A stretch of 64,000 bases of DNA from Marisa cornuarietis (GCA_004794655.1 SMMW01000634.1:4312501-4376500); one strand, 5' to 3'; shown: positions 45,405-57,032, counted from the first letter of the stretch. Notes: generated from the sequence alone by a model not told the origin. Program-made: numbers and translations.

Positions 45405-45870
45405 GAAACCCATGATTCGAAGAATCATAGTAAAAGAACCGACGCAGTGGCACAGGTTCATACCAGCAATACTTTTTGGCTGTAGAGAGTCAGTACATTC
45501 ATCAACAAGATTTTCTCCCTTCGAACTTTTGTATGGACGGTAGGTCAAGGGACCTATGGACCTTCTAGCAGCCCATTGGAAGGAAGAGCAGCCAACAACT
45601 GTACAGGAAAAATCTATTTTTCAACATATTCTAGACCTGAAAGCGATTCTGAAGAAAACACTGCATCAGGCCGCTGAAAACTCTTAAAGTTCCAGACGCA
45701 ACAGCTAGTTGTATTATGATCAAAAGGCAGTACAACAACATTTAAAGGAAGGGGATGAAGTGCTGGTATTGAGGCCCACAAAGGCAAACAAACTCCTTAT
45801 GCAATGGAAAGGGCCTTATCCAGCCATCCTGACTACATTCTACGAATTAACAAACAGGATAAAATGTAAC
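45405..45870 (+). pseudogene. Gmr1-like integrase C-terminal part
   Basis: The sequence after the LINE reads KPMIRR..VKEPTQWHRFIP, STRFSPFELLYGR and, after a stop, GDEVLVLRPTKANKLLMQW with the GPY/F motif KGPYPAI (about 45808-45828). It ends in a phrase like HINMLKHYQR that leads into the linker before RT. Confidence 0.8.
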
Positions 45871-45878
45871 ACATCAAT

Positions 45879-46304
45879 ATGCTAAAACACTACCAGAGAC
45901 AAGAAGAAGTTCAACCAATCAATTTTGCTTATCATACTGATGACACTTCTTCCCTCCCTGAACCTACCCCTATAATCCCTCTTCCCATCCATTTTAATGA
46001 TATCCTTTCTGCAGAATGTTATCCTCAACATATTACCGATCTCAGAGAGCCATGCCAGCCTAGAGAAACACCTACCCTTCCCATCTCCTGCAATGTGGCG
46101 ATTCTTCAATCACCCGAGCCCCAAGACCCTGCAATTATTCCTACAATAGCGCCTTCTGATCTTGAGAGTGTCGAAGACATACAGATAGATACCACTCCCA
46201 CGACAACTGGAACTAAAGAAATTGTTCAGTGCATACAAGGCTATCATTACCTCCAGGCCAGGCCTGTTCCAAGGGAACGTAGAACACGAAATAAAGCTTA
46301 CTGA
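45879..46304 (+). pseudogene. pol linker between integrase and RT
   Basis: Open frame of 141 codons rich in Pro, Thr and acidic residues. Its end overlaps the RT frame in another register (frameshift near 46200-46220), so in the intact element it would be continuous with RT. Confidence 0.55.
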
Positions 46305-46866
46305 AGAGCGAGTCATAAAACAAAAGCCTTACCCCATCCCCTTTGCTGTAAAAAAACAGATCAAAGAAGAAGTGGATTCGATGTTGAAATTAGGGGTTAT
46401 CGAACCCTCCACATCTCCTTATTCTTCACCCGTTCTGCTGGTAAAGAAAAAAGACGGAACCTTGCGAATTCGATGCGAACCGATTCCTGATCCTGAAGCA
46501 GTCTACGTAAAGCTAGCCACGGCCAAATTCTTTACCAAAATTGACCTGGTCAAAGAGGAAGATCGACCAAAAACAGCGTTCCAAACTAACAAAGGTCTAT
46601 ACCAGTGGACTAGAATGCCCTTCGGAATCGTCACTGCACCCGCCACCTTTGCACGAGCAATGAGACTCCTAAAGTTGGAAGCATATTCAACGTATCACTT
46701 CTCTGATGATTTACTAATTGGCAGCAACACCTGGGAAGAACATCTACAACACCCCACAGGTGTGTTAGATATCCTTTTGAAATTCCAACTAACAGCAAGA
46801 CCATCAAAGATTCACGCCGGTTATCGGCAAATTCAGTATTTAGGCCATGAAATAGGAGCGGGAATA
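46222..46866 (+). pseudogene. Gmr1-like reverse transcriptase, 5' part
   Basis: Reads VEHEIKLTEE, QKPYPIPFAVKKQI, LGVIEPSTSPYSSPVLLVKK, TKIDLVK (first catalytic Asp), KTAFQTNKGLYQWTRMPFGI and FSDDLLIG (FSDD at the YxDD box), then QYLGHEIGAGI. Short segments after LRIRCEP and after TKIDL are missing compared with usual gypsy RT. Cut by a LINE at 46867. Confidence 0.85.
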
Positions 46867-47722
46867 TATGAGTTTGTGACATGGTGGGATTCTAACTTTC
46901 TTGTTTTGAATGTCAGCAAGACCAAAGAAATGATGTTTGATTTTCGAAAGGAAAAAGGGATTGTCCATCCTGTTTACATCAATGATGAAGTTATTGAGAT
47001 GGTTACAGAGTACAAGTACTTGGGAGTATTGCTAGATAGCAAATTAACCTGGTCTAGTCATGTGGATGCTGTTTTTAGGAAAACACAGTCAAGATTATTC
47101 TTCTTGCGCAAACTTAGATCTTTTCAGGTTTGCAACAAGATGTTGTGTATGTTTTATCAGAGTATGGTGTGTAGTGTGATAGAGTTTGCAGCGGTGTGCT
47201 GGGGAGGGAGTGTGTCTGGCAGGCTGAACAAGTTGATAAGGAAAGCGAGCTCGGTTGTAGGTCAGAGCCTTGATCTATTTGAACCTCTTGTTGAGAGAAG
47301 GCTGGCCAGGAAGGCTAGAGCTATTTTGCTCGATCCAGACCATCCCCTCCACGGCACACTGATTAAACTATGCATGCTATGTAGTGGAAGATTTGCTATG
47401 CCAAGGTGCAGAACAGAACATTTTCGTCGCTCATTCATTCCGGCTGCTATTAGACCTTTTAACAACAGTAGACCTATCGGCTGACTTTGGATTTTATGCA
47501 TTGAGGATGGCTTTGTAGGTTTTATGATTTGGGTAGTTGTGCGGAATTTTTTTTTTATTAAGGTTATGGATGTGTGGTATTGAGAAGGTGTGTGTTAGTA
47601 TGTGAATGTTGAAAAGTATGTGTAGTATTTTAGGAATTTGTTAGTTGTACTATTTATATATATGCCATTGCTGTCTAAAAATGTATCTCGCTGAGGATTA
47701 ATAAATTTGTCTTGTCTTGTCA
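46867..47722 (+). mobile_element. 5'-truncated LINE nested in the RT
   Basis: Begins mid-ORF with FVTWWDSNFLVLNVSKTKEM and continues EYKYLGVLLDSKLTWSSHV, RLFFLRKLRSF and RRLARKARAILLDPDHPL: the C-terminal half of a jockey/Rex-type LINE ORF2 to its stop at 47482. The 3' UTR ends TTAATAAATTTGTCTTGTCT TGTC. AATA is duplicated at 46863 and 47723. It fuses in frame to the gypsy RT upstream. Confidence 0.8.
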
Positions 47723-48363
47723 AATAATGAAGCCTGAAAGCAGCCTGGTCCAGAAAATAGTGGACATCAAGACCCCACTACAAAAAAACAGCATTACTGG
47801 GACTAGTAAGATACTACCAGAGGTACATTGAAGATTTTGCCACTCGTCGCTCCTATCTCCGACTTCATCAAAGGGAACTGTCCTCGAACTATTAATTGGA
47901 CTCAAGACTGCCAAGCTGCGCTAGAAGGAATTCAGACACACCTCTCCAGTTATCCAATTCTGAGACTGCCTGACTTCTCATTACCTTTCCACCTCCAAAC
48001 GGACGCTAGTGCCGTAGGCCTAGGAGCAGTATTGTTGCAACAGCATGAAGACACTCTATTATCTACATCAATAGAAAGATGCTAGAGAGGGAGTGCAGAT
48101 ACAATAGAATGAGAGTGTCTGGCCATAGACTGGTCCATACTAAAACTATCTCGGTACTTGACTTGTATGGGAAACCTTTCGTTCACCACACAGACCACAA
48201 GCCCCTCACTTTTCTCACCTCTACCCCTTACAGAAACACATGGATAATGAGATGGGCTCTAGCCTTACAAGAATTCAAATTCGAAATAAAACCTATCAAG
48301 GGTACGAACAATAAGATAGCAGATACATTGTCGAGGGCAGCACTGGATCAAGAAATTCCATAG
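47723..48363 (+). pseudogene. Gmr1-like RT thumb and RNase H
   Basis: After the LINE, MKPESSLVQKIVDIKTP follows, then (frameshifted) LVRYYQRYIEDFA and LVAPISDFIKGN of the thumb. RNase H reads FHLQTDASAVGLGAVLLQQ (catalytic Asp), later HHTDHKPLTF and NNKIADTLSRA, ending TAG at 48361. No integrase follows; the next features are the purine tract and the 3' LTR. Confidence 0.85.
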
Positions 48364-48377
48364 GGCTGCAGGAGAAT

Positions 48378-48401
48378 TTTGTGTGTGTGTGTGTGTGTGT
48401 T
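48378..48401. repeat. (GT)n microsatellite
   Basis: About 11 GT units in the 3' untranslated part of the Gmr1-like element. Confidence 0.85.
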
Positions 48402-48541
48402 TTGATAAAATGTAGTCCATTAGTGAAAGCATTGATGATAGAAAAACTTTATAGGGCTGTAAGATAATCTTTTGATAGAACATAACAGTTGTAATGTAGT
48501 TAGGCAAAAATGTGAACATTTTTTTTGTAGGAGGGGAAGAA

Positions 48542-49312
48542 TGTTAGAAACATGGGTAACCACCCCTGAACGTTTGGTGTAACGAGGTTGTCACCCTTGT
48601 GTATTTTCTTGTATGAGTAGGGATTGTCACCCCTGAATTGAATGTTGATAGAGGGGGTGTTGCTTAGAAATTTGAAGAGAGAAGCAGACGTGAGAGTCTG
48701 ATACAAGGAAGGATTTGTGGAGAAATATTAACTGTGTTTAGAAGTATTAACTGTGTGGATTGTCATTGATAAGCAACTGTGTGGTTCCTCGCTTTATTAT
48801 AACTGTGGATTACGTTTACCTACTGTGGGAATTATTATTGACTTGATCATTTGTCTGCCGTTAAGACTGTCGGAGTTGTTTCGTCGATTTATGCAGTCTG
48901 TATGATCAAAGCCAGTGAACAAGACTGCAAGAGTGGAACTGTTTGCCGTTTCAACCCTCCCCCCAACAACAGCAAGTCGTATAGGACCCGTCTACAAGGA
49001 AGAGAGTGTATGTCCTGTCATCGAAGAAGAGAGAGCTTGAAGAAAAAAACACTTTTAATATAAACCGCTTGTATATATTGACTCGTAGACTCAGTGTAGG
49101 ATATTTGCTGTATGATGATTATAGGCTTTTAATTAGAGAAAAAATATTTCTGATGAACTTTTCTTTTGTTATTTAGTGAAGAACATATTAGTTCACCCGA
49201 TTATTAGAAACGTTTGAGCCCACATACAGGTGTTAGTGATTTGTTGTCTGAAAGAACATGTGTGGAACACAGTGTTTACAGGCGCGCTCTGTGGAGTCTG
49301 TGTTCCCCAACA
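48542..49312 (+). repeat. 3' LTR (771 bp)
   Basis: Preceded by the purine tract GTAGGAGGGGAAGAA (48527-48541). It is much longer than the 5' copy (303 bp). A related fragment lies at 62776-62935. Confidence 0.85.
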
Positions 49313-49620
49313 CAAGCTAGCAACATGCCAGTTAGACCCAATGGTCACAAGCCTTCTTCTTGAGTGCTTAGATATTTTGCTTACTGCCATCACAAATATT
49401 GTGAATGTCAGTTTGTCAACAGGTGTGTTCACATTTTTGTTTAAAAATGCCCTGGCAAGGCCACTACTTAAGAAGTCCATGGTTGACGTGAATGTGCTGT
49501 CGATGTATTAAACAACTATCGCCCAGTTTCCAATTTCTCTCAAAAATTATTGAGAAAGTAGTTTTGACACAGCTCTGGGCCTAATTACAAGAGCACCATC
49601 TTATCCAACAAGCTCAGTCA
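49313..49620 (+). pseudogene. L2/CR1 LINE remnant, right of the LTR insertion
   Basis: Reads TSLLLECLDILLTAITNIVN, FLFKNALARPLLKKS and NNYRPVSNF in two frames: L2/CR1 RT domains 0-2a. It then loses similarity, so the rest of this LINE is gone. Confidence 0.75.
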
Positions 49621-50166
49621 GCTTAGTTGGTAGTTTTCAGTAAAACATTTGAAAACATGTGATCCAATTGGCTCATAATTTTAGCAATGAGCACTTTCGT
49701 GGTAAGCAAAATCAGTTGTAATTGATGCGTTGGTTGATAAATATCATCCAATTTATGAGTGAAAAAAATAAATATTGATGGGAGGAAATATTTTCAAAAG
49801 CTGCAAAAGCGAAATACAGCAACTACACAGGGAAATAAAAGGAGTGTTGGGAAATACCACATGCCGAAATGACATCAAGATGATGTGCAAGTAACGATCG
49901 TTTCTGGAAACTTAAAAAAAATTATGGGAGCAAAATCTTTAATGTGTGTGAAATTTTACAATTTTTAAAGGTGTATTATAATACTGAAATGCAGCAATGG
50001 GACAGACCGTCAATCTTATTTAGAGAGTCCACAAAATGCAAATGCTTTAATTTTTGCCCCCCCCCACCTCTACCACACGAGTACATTTGTGTTACCATAT
50101 ATTTAATATTCTGGACCTTTTCCTCCAGACTGTTTATGTGCCACAACATTATAGGCGCACTTCAAA
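49621..50166. other. no gene seen
   Basis: AT-rich sequence with a C-run at 50060; nothing recognisable on either strand. Confidence 0.45.
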
Positions 50167-50440
50167 ATGGCGGCTGCTCATAGCAAAGCACAGAAAAAAA
50201 TTGTGTTAATGGCCATGTTTGACGGAAATGAAGACGATACCGACTCCACCGATGACAAAAACGACGAAGTAACACTAGCACGAATTAACTGCATCGCCAA
50301 ACATGATAAACTAGCGGCATTTCTTTGTAAAGGGAATAGGAAAAGGCCAACTAGAATTAGAGACTATGTCGAAAGAACAGTACACAGGTACTGTCAAATC
50401 GAATTTCAACAGCATTTTCAAATGCACCGAACGGATTTTG
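50167..50440 (+). pseudogene. PIF/Harbinger transposase, N-terminal exon
   Basis: From ATG, an acidic start (FDGNEDDTDSTDDKNDE) is followed by TRIRDYVERTVHRYCQIEFQ and HFQMHRTDFE, the N-terminal block of Harbinger transposases, ending at a good donor GAA|GTAAGT. No downstream exon is found; a hAT element begins at 50634. Confidence 0.6.
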
Positions 50441-50633
50441 AAGTAAGTAGTTTATACAATGGTTCAGTATATCATTATAGAGCACAATACAAACTGAAAT
50501 TATCTTGATTTAGTCTGCATGCACCTGTGTTAGCGCCAGGTTGTACTGTGTGCCAAGTTTCTACTAAAGATCGACAGGAATCCATAGTTGCAGTCACAAT
50601 CTCCAACCTAAGTATGTTAGTTGATTTTGTAAA

Positions 50634-52536
50634 CAGAGGTGGACTAGGTCGAGAAATCTGTTCCCCTCCAATACGTCATGCAGTAGACCGCCCCGTCAAC
50701 TTATGAAGCCGCCTCTGTGAGCAGCAGCGGTGTTGTGTTTTGGATAGCTTGTTTGTTACTTCATTTGGAGGGCTAAATTTTCAAGATAAACGAGAGGTCT
50801 TTGAGAAAGGTAGGCCAACTTTGGACATTTCCATGAGCACGAAAATGAAGAACTATAGTCGTCATTTCAAAGCTGAGTACTATAATTCTGTGAAGTGGCT
50901 GACTGCATGTGCATCAATGAGTCGACTCTTTTGCTGGCCATGCTTTCTGTTTGAGACAGAAAAAGGCGTGTGGAATAACACCGGTTTTTCTGACATGAAC
51001 GACTTTCATAAAGCTAGGATTCGGCATGAAAAGACCCAATCACATATGTTCTATGATAAAATAAAATTTGTTTTTGGCCAAACTAGAATAGATCTTCAAT
51101 TAAACGAACAGCGAAGGGCAGATATTTTGAGACACGACAGAAGTAGAATCTAATAGAGAGACTTGACGAAATGATTGATCGACGTTACATGTTTACTGGC
51201 AAAACAAGAGCAACTATTTTGGGGCCACAATAGACAGAAAGAATCTCTCAATCGGAGAAATTATGTGGAATTTTTGAATCTTTTGTCAAAATATTAGCCA
51301 CTCACTTACAAAATTCTACAGTTTTCAAAGGGACATCGAACCGAATTCAAAATGACATCACTGAAAGTGTCGGAGATATGATAGAAAAGTTAAAGGAAGA
51401 AGTGTGTGATGCTCCCTTTATTGCAATAATGTTGGATGAAGCGACTGACACGGCAAAAATGTCTCAGCTGTCTTCTGTTGTTCGCTATGTAAGAGACAGA
51501 GACAGGAAAGATTCATTGGGTTTACAGACATTAGCAAAGATCGCTCCGTGTCTGCGCTAAGTGAACATGTGTTTCAAACCCTCTCCAATTTTCAATGTGA
51601 ATCCAAGCTTGTTGCTTAATTTTTAAGGATATGATGGAGCGGCAACATTTTCTGGTAACGTGAATGGTTTGCAGTCACTTGTGAAGAGAAGGTGTCCCAC
51701 TGTGCTATTTGTTCATTGCCACAGACGCAGACTAAACCTGGTTCTCTCACAGTCAGTGAATGACATTACTGAATGCAAAATATTCTTCAAAACACTGAAT
51801 GGTATTCGTTCATTTTTTCACATTCTACAAAAAAGAGTGAGTGCGTTGAATGAGTCAGATGTGAGGGAACGTTTTCCAACAGTAGCAGCGATGCGGTGGA
51901 CTTATATTTCCAGAATTGTTAATATGGTCTATGAAAATAAAACCGAGTTTCTGGCATTTTTTGAAAGCATAGTTGAGGATCCAGACAGCTGAGATACTGA
52001 AACTTTTATCACTGCCAGAGGTTATAAAGCACCTTTAAAGAATTTCAGCTTCTCTTTCTTGTTTGAGGTCTTTAGTAATGTGTTTGCGCTTACTGACACG
52101 CTGTTTAACATCCTTCAGACAAAGACTTTTGATGTTAAATACTGTGTTAACAAAACAAAAGAAACTATTTCTGCAATCCAAGCTCTTAGAAACAATTCTG
52201 ATAACACATTTTCTAAGTACAAGCCCAAGATGTTGATGAATCCCCTAGAAGGCACTGCAGAGGCGAATTAGAGGACCCCAGAATGTGATATCTATTCCTT
52301 TACAATCTACCATACCTGTGGGCACATGCACAGTTGAGCGTATGTTTTCCGCCTTCAAAATGATAAAAACGTATGTTTGGAATACACAAGGTGAGGACAG
52401 GCTTTCTCATCTTTTGGTATTGTTGATCGAAAAATCCCTTCTCGCTGAGCTACAAAATGAAAAAAAGTTCTATAATGTTGTGATAGAGAAGTTTGCAAGG
52501 TGTGCAGATAAGAGAATCGCTCTCAAATACAAATAA
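50634..52536 (+). mobile_element. hAT element of the TTF/ZMYM type, transposase broken
   Basis: CAGAGGTGGACTAGG at 50634 is a hAT-like left end. Frames then read the parts of one transposase in order: TTF zinc finger region 50740-51153 (HFKAEYYNSVKWLTACA, LFCWPCFLFE), 51378-51560 (FIAIMLDEATDTAKMSQLSS), 51630-51992 (GYDGAATFSG, VHCHRRRLNLVLSQSV) and the C-terminal dimerisation domain 52285-52536 (GTCTVERMFSAFKMIKTY). At least five stops or frameshifts are present. The right end was not found. Confidence 0.8.
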
Positions 52537-53046
52537 AGAAGGTAAGCTTGCTTTTGCTGTAGTTGTACTGTAATTTTGTTTCCTAAATTGGTATCTACAA
52601 AATTATCTGGTATTTTCACATAAGTCATGATCTTATAATCAAAATTATTATAAAACCTGATTTCTTCGTTACTTGCTTGTATTACTATTTACATAGTAAG
52701 AAATACATATTTTGGCGCCAAGAGAAGTTGATTAAGCAGGAAATCGCACTGCATGCCACTGCATCAACGATGAGGCTAGCTTGATAAGTTGATCAAGATG
52801 ACCAGCAAGATCACTGGCTTGCCACAAAGACCACTATTTGATCTATACACCAGTCCTGAAAGGTTCAAAGCACCATAACAAACCCCCCTCTCACCCACTA
52901 CATCACCAATTCAAAATGTTACCTTCTGGCCATAGATGGAAACAGCAGTGCCTCTTTCTTACAGTTGGCAACCCAAAATGCAGCAGCTCTTAGAAAATGC
53001 CATCAAGATCAGCATTATAACATGATGGCTGCCAAGAGATGGCACC
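52537..53046. other. no gene seen
   Basis: Sequence between the hAT transposase end and the piggyBac target site; expected to include the hAT 3' end, but no matching inverted repeat was found. Confidence 0.45.
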
Positions 53047-54502
53047 TTAACCCTTTGAGTGCTTCCGACCGAATATTCGGTCAGGAAACACATGTACGCT
53101 AGAGTGCCCGCTGACCGAATATTCAATCGGCGACATGTTCTATTTTGGGCGGAGACTCTGAGTGATGTATGGATAACGGCTGTTTAACGGTTGGCAGAAA
53201 TGGGATTCCCCCTAATTTTAGCACCGACTCTGACGTGTTGCGTGGTTTGATTGGTGTTTTATCGGCTGTAAATACACCGACCCCGCTCTAGAGTTTTCCA
53301 ACCACACGGGAGGGATCATGGCGGCACATTCGATTGCTGGAACGAGTAGCCAAACAATATGCTACAGAAGGCCGTATACACTAAAAGAGGCTGTAGCAGA
53401 GGTCATAAACAGTGATTCTGAGGATCTTGAATCAGTGGATTCTCTGGATCAGGAACGGGATGGGAGTGATAGCGAGGAAAGTGTTGTGTTAGGTACGAGA
53501 GGTGAAGATTCAGATTCTGATGACAGCGACGGCGATCTAAATTTTGATCCAAGAAATGTACAAGAAAGTTCCGACGACAACAGTGATGCAGACGGTGGGG
53601 ACTTTGTTGCACCATTGCCATCTAAAAGTAGGAAACGAAGGAGCAGTCAAAGAGAGTCTGGTTGCAGGTGGCGGAAGAGGGCAGGCAAGGAAAGAGGTGA
53701 GCGAGGCAAGGGAAGAGGTGGGTGAAAAACAACACCACAAGGAACTGCGCGTTTCTTCGGAGATTTTACCCCTGCTGCAGGTACTTACCAGCCTGCAGAT
53801 CTGCTGTTCACTGGTGAGTCTGGCATAAAAGTCCCAAATCGAGAACAGCTTGAAGCCATTGATTATTACAAACTTTATCTCACCCAGGCAGTCATGAACA
53901 TTCTTGTGACGCAGACAAATCTGTATGCTGCACAGACTTTGGAAGAGGCCAGAAGAAAAGGGCCGCTAAAAGGGTTCTCAAGACTGTGGCAGTGGGAAAA
54001 TAAAGGAACTAATGATACAGAGATGGAACAGTTTCTTGGTCTGATGCTTCTCAGTGGTCTTGTGCACAAGCCTTGCATGCACTTATACTGGACAACCGAG
54101 ACAATTTTCGCCACACCAGTCTTTTCTTCTGTCATGCCTAGAAACAGATACCAGCTGCTTCTTCACATGCTCCACCTGAGCGACAACAGAAAAAAGCCAG
54201 CTGATAATGATCCCAACCGTGATAGGTTGTACAAAGTACGTCCCCTGATCACTGAGCTGCAGCAGAGTTTCCAGGAGGTCTACAAACCTGGCCGCCACCT
54301 TGCCATTGATGAATCACTTCTTCTGTGGAAGGGAGCCCTGGTATTCAAGCAGTACATACCTCTAAAGAGGGCCCGATTTGGAGTCAAGATCTTCAAGCTT
54401 TGTGAAGATTCAGGCTACACCTACAGATTTCACATCTATACAGGTATGTGCACTATCTCTTTCTCTGTATTTCTCTTTGATGATGATGATGACGATACTT
54501 GA
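53047..54502 (+). mobile_element. piggyBac-like element, left part
   Basis: TTAA at 53047 followed by CCCTTTGAGTGC is a canonical piggyBac left end. Behind it is a 16 bp perfect palindrome GACCGAATATTCGGTC (53067-53082) and an imperfect second copy (53113-53128), likely transposase-binding subterminal repeats (inference). The right half of the element is not found; P-type transposase sequence follows. Confidence 0.8.
53318..54502 (+). pseudogene. piggyBac transposase, N-terminal two thirds, one in-frame stop
   Basis: One frame from ATG 53318 is broken only by TGA at 53723. The N-terminus is acidic and Ser-rich (SDSEDLESVDSLDQERDGSD), then a basic stretch; the DDE domain follows with QFLGLMLLSGLVHKPCMHLY, MPRNRYQLLLHMLHLSDN, DRLYKVRPLI and HLAIDESLLLWKG, where the Asp (54308) is the first catalytic residue. 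After FHIYTG (54445) a GTATGT donor-like site occurs and similarity ends. The second and third catalytic Asp residues are missing. Confidence 0.85.
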
Positions 54503-54762
54503 ATTTTGATGTCATAGTAGTGGTAGAAGTAGTAGTAATAGTACTAAATATGGTAATGATAAAAACAAACATCCAACAACAATAATGAAACTACGTTTGT
54601 CACTGTGCTGGTAGGTGCTCAGGATCCAGCATTTCACAAGGTTTACTGCGCCTAGTTGTCACACTCTTTGTTTTTTTTCCGAAAGACAAAAAGAGGCGAG
54701 TTAGTTGTTTAACCTTCCTCTATTAACTCTAAGAATAGCCATACAATTTTTTTTTTCTTCAG

Positions 54763-55395
54763 GATTTAATGATATTTTGCAAGCCCTGCGGCCAAGAGGC
54801 GAAATCTGTGCTGTTGTTTGTGATTAAATGACAAAGAAAAACTATCTTAAACATTGAAAAAGACAGTGTTGAGGGATTGAAGGACTTTGGCCGCCAGAGA
54901 TCAAGCTATGCTGCAAATCATGCCACAGTATTCATGGTTCAAGCACCGCTAAAGCCCTGGAAACAACCAGTCGGATACATTTTATCTAGCTGTCCGATAA
55001 ACCGCAACTTGCTTAAGTCACTAATGACACACCGCATGGAAAAAGTGCCAGAAATTTGACAAAGTTAAGGTCGTCATATGAGACAAAGATCAAACAATCG
55101 CAGGGCCATAGAAGAATTATGGGTGTCTGAAAACAGACCTTACTTTCTTCACAACAACAGCAAAGTCTACGTCATTTACGACCCATCTCATTTGCTCAAA
55201 AGCACTAGAAATAACGTTCACACAAAATAAAAATATTTCATGGAAATACATAGAAGATTTCTGGCTAGCAAAAACTATGTCTGAATGGCTCCATGCCTCT
55301 CAGAAAAACACCTGAAGTTACCTGACTATACAGCCCTTCGGGTAAAGTTTACCTCTCAGGTTCTATTTCACTGTGTTGCAGCTTGCAAATCATAA
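54763..55395 (+). pseudogene. P-element/THAP9-type transposase remnant
   Basis: In order and across several frames: FNDILQALRP, ICAVVCD, DSVEGLKDFGRQRSS, VFMVQAPLKPWKQPVGYILS, then (after 55060) ENRPYFLHNN, VYVIYDPSHLLKSTRNN with the D-P-x-H-L catalytic block, ISWKYIEDFW, and LPDYTALRVKFTSQVLFH. This is the central RNase H-like and GTP-binding region of P-type transposases. The THAP zinc finger and the C-terminus are absent, and at least five stops/frameshifts are present. Confidence 0.8.
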
Positions 55396-57032
55396 GAATG
55401 AAAATGAGTTTGTGTGAGCGACTGGAAGTTTCTGGAAGGAAATGTAAATGGGTGGCCAGTCGTTCACTTCCCGAGGACACGTGGGTAGTGGCAACTGTGA
55501 CATAAAACCCGATAGCTTTAATTTTTTAGTTTGCAAAAATGAAGTCCAATTTTTCAGGACTTCGTTTTGAAGCCACAACTCAGATGTATTAGGGATTACA
55601 ATTTACACCCATTTTTTAAGTGTAGGCACAGTTTTTGGGCTGCGAGCGAAAGGTTAACGCTCACCTGGAGAAGGTACTGCTGGCAAGAACCCTCTTCATA
55701 ACGGACACACACATATGCATTGTTTGATGGGGATTGTATGTAGGACAGCACCTCATGTGTTCTATTAATGGAATGAATGTTTCTGGACATCGAAAGTTGA
55801 GGTGGCTCCATTTGCATAGAACTGACTTCAGAGTGTACACAGGAGGACCTGTCTTTAACACCAGGCATGTGACTTTCTCTAACCACCAGTCTGTGAGACA
55901 ATCCAGTGAACACCTACAAGTGAGCATATGCGAGAACAAGGAAAGTTTCTGGTGTAGTGTGAAAGAGAGCGTGTAGTTTTTAGTTTTACTGGTGTGTGTG
56001 CTTGTAAGAAGTCTTATATCTTGTTATTAAATATTGACAGGGCCCATAAAGGCAAAGCTATCTTTTATTTTGTGAAGGGAAAAGAGCGCATAGATGTCAG
56101 CGCATGCTTGAGAGTGGGAGGTGTATTTCTGCACGATGTAACATAGGTAAACTTCATACGGACAGCAAATATTGCCAGCATGCCGATCATTTGATTTGCT
56201 GCTTTCATTTTACACCAGACTCATGAAAAGATCAGTTTACTTAATATCTGGAGGTATTTGCTCACGCAGGCAATCGCGACCATTTCCCCATATTGACCAG
56301 AAAGTGTACATAATTTCTTTAATAAACTCAAGGACTAATGTGCTATGTCAGGTCCAAGAACTGAGGAAATTAAAAATAATACTTGTGAGACAGAAAGCTG
56401 ATTGATACATGTTATATACAAAAGTATTCCTTCAAAAATGACAAGCACAACTTAGTGCTGTTGAGAAGAATTTTCAGGTGCAAAGGTCTGAACTTAAAAC
56501 CATCATTACAATGCCATTGCCTTTGTTGAATCAGTTTCCTTAATTCTTCTTAATAGTTCCCCAAAACGTAAGGAGAATGACGCCAATTAATCACAAAGTT
56601 AAAGGCACAAGATGACTACAGCTGTGATAGATCCATCTATGCATCATTAAAATGCTATAATCAGCATATCCACCAAGGTTTAACATTACCCATGTGGTGT
56701 CCCTCTCCAAACTATTACAGAAAGGCCATATATTTTTCAGGCTGAAGCTGCCATATATTCCTTCTGCATTTGTTCCTTTCAGGAAGAGGATGCAGTACCA
56801 TTTTGTTCTGCAACTGGCGCTCGGCTTTTGATGAGGGGTTGCGTAATCTTAAAAGTCTTGATGATTTCCTGCATAGAAAAGATTTTGACGTTGAATAAAA
56901 AAACCATACTTCTAACAGTCACTTATATCTAACATCAATTTGGTCTCAAACAAAAACTCAGATAATTCTGTCCATCATTATAACAACAAAGTGCATCACA
57001 CAATGATTAAACAGCTGACCAGTTTGACTAAC
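55396..57032. other. no gene seen
   Basis: GCGAGCGAAAGGTTAA at 55641-55656 could be a diverged piggyBac right end followed by TTAA. Otherwise no supported exon or transposon domain is seen. Confidence 0.4.

Larger units (their letters stand above)
42005..49312 (+). mobile_element. Gmr1-like Ty3/gypsy LTR retrotransposon (integrase before RT)
   Basis: LTRs begin TGTTAGRAACATGGG and end CCCCAACA, with a perfect 5 bp duplication CAAGC at 42000-42004 and 49313-49317. Remaining pol parts on the plus strand lie in the order integrase (42615-45870), RT (46200-47870), RNase H (to 48363), purine tract, 3' LTR. In ordinary gypsy elements integrase comes last; the order here is that described for the Gmr1 group. 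Gag, protease and the integrase core are deleted, and two LINEs are nested inside (42666-45404 and 46867-47722). Confidence 0.85.

Noticed and set aside
46222..47484. Single 420-codon gene
   Set aside because: It joins parts of two unrelated retroelements; the LINE tail and AATA duplication mark the junction.
51378..52536. Host ZMYM1-like gene
   Set aside because: The pieces are broken by several stops and frameshifts and begin after a hAT-like terminal repeat, so this is a dead transposon.
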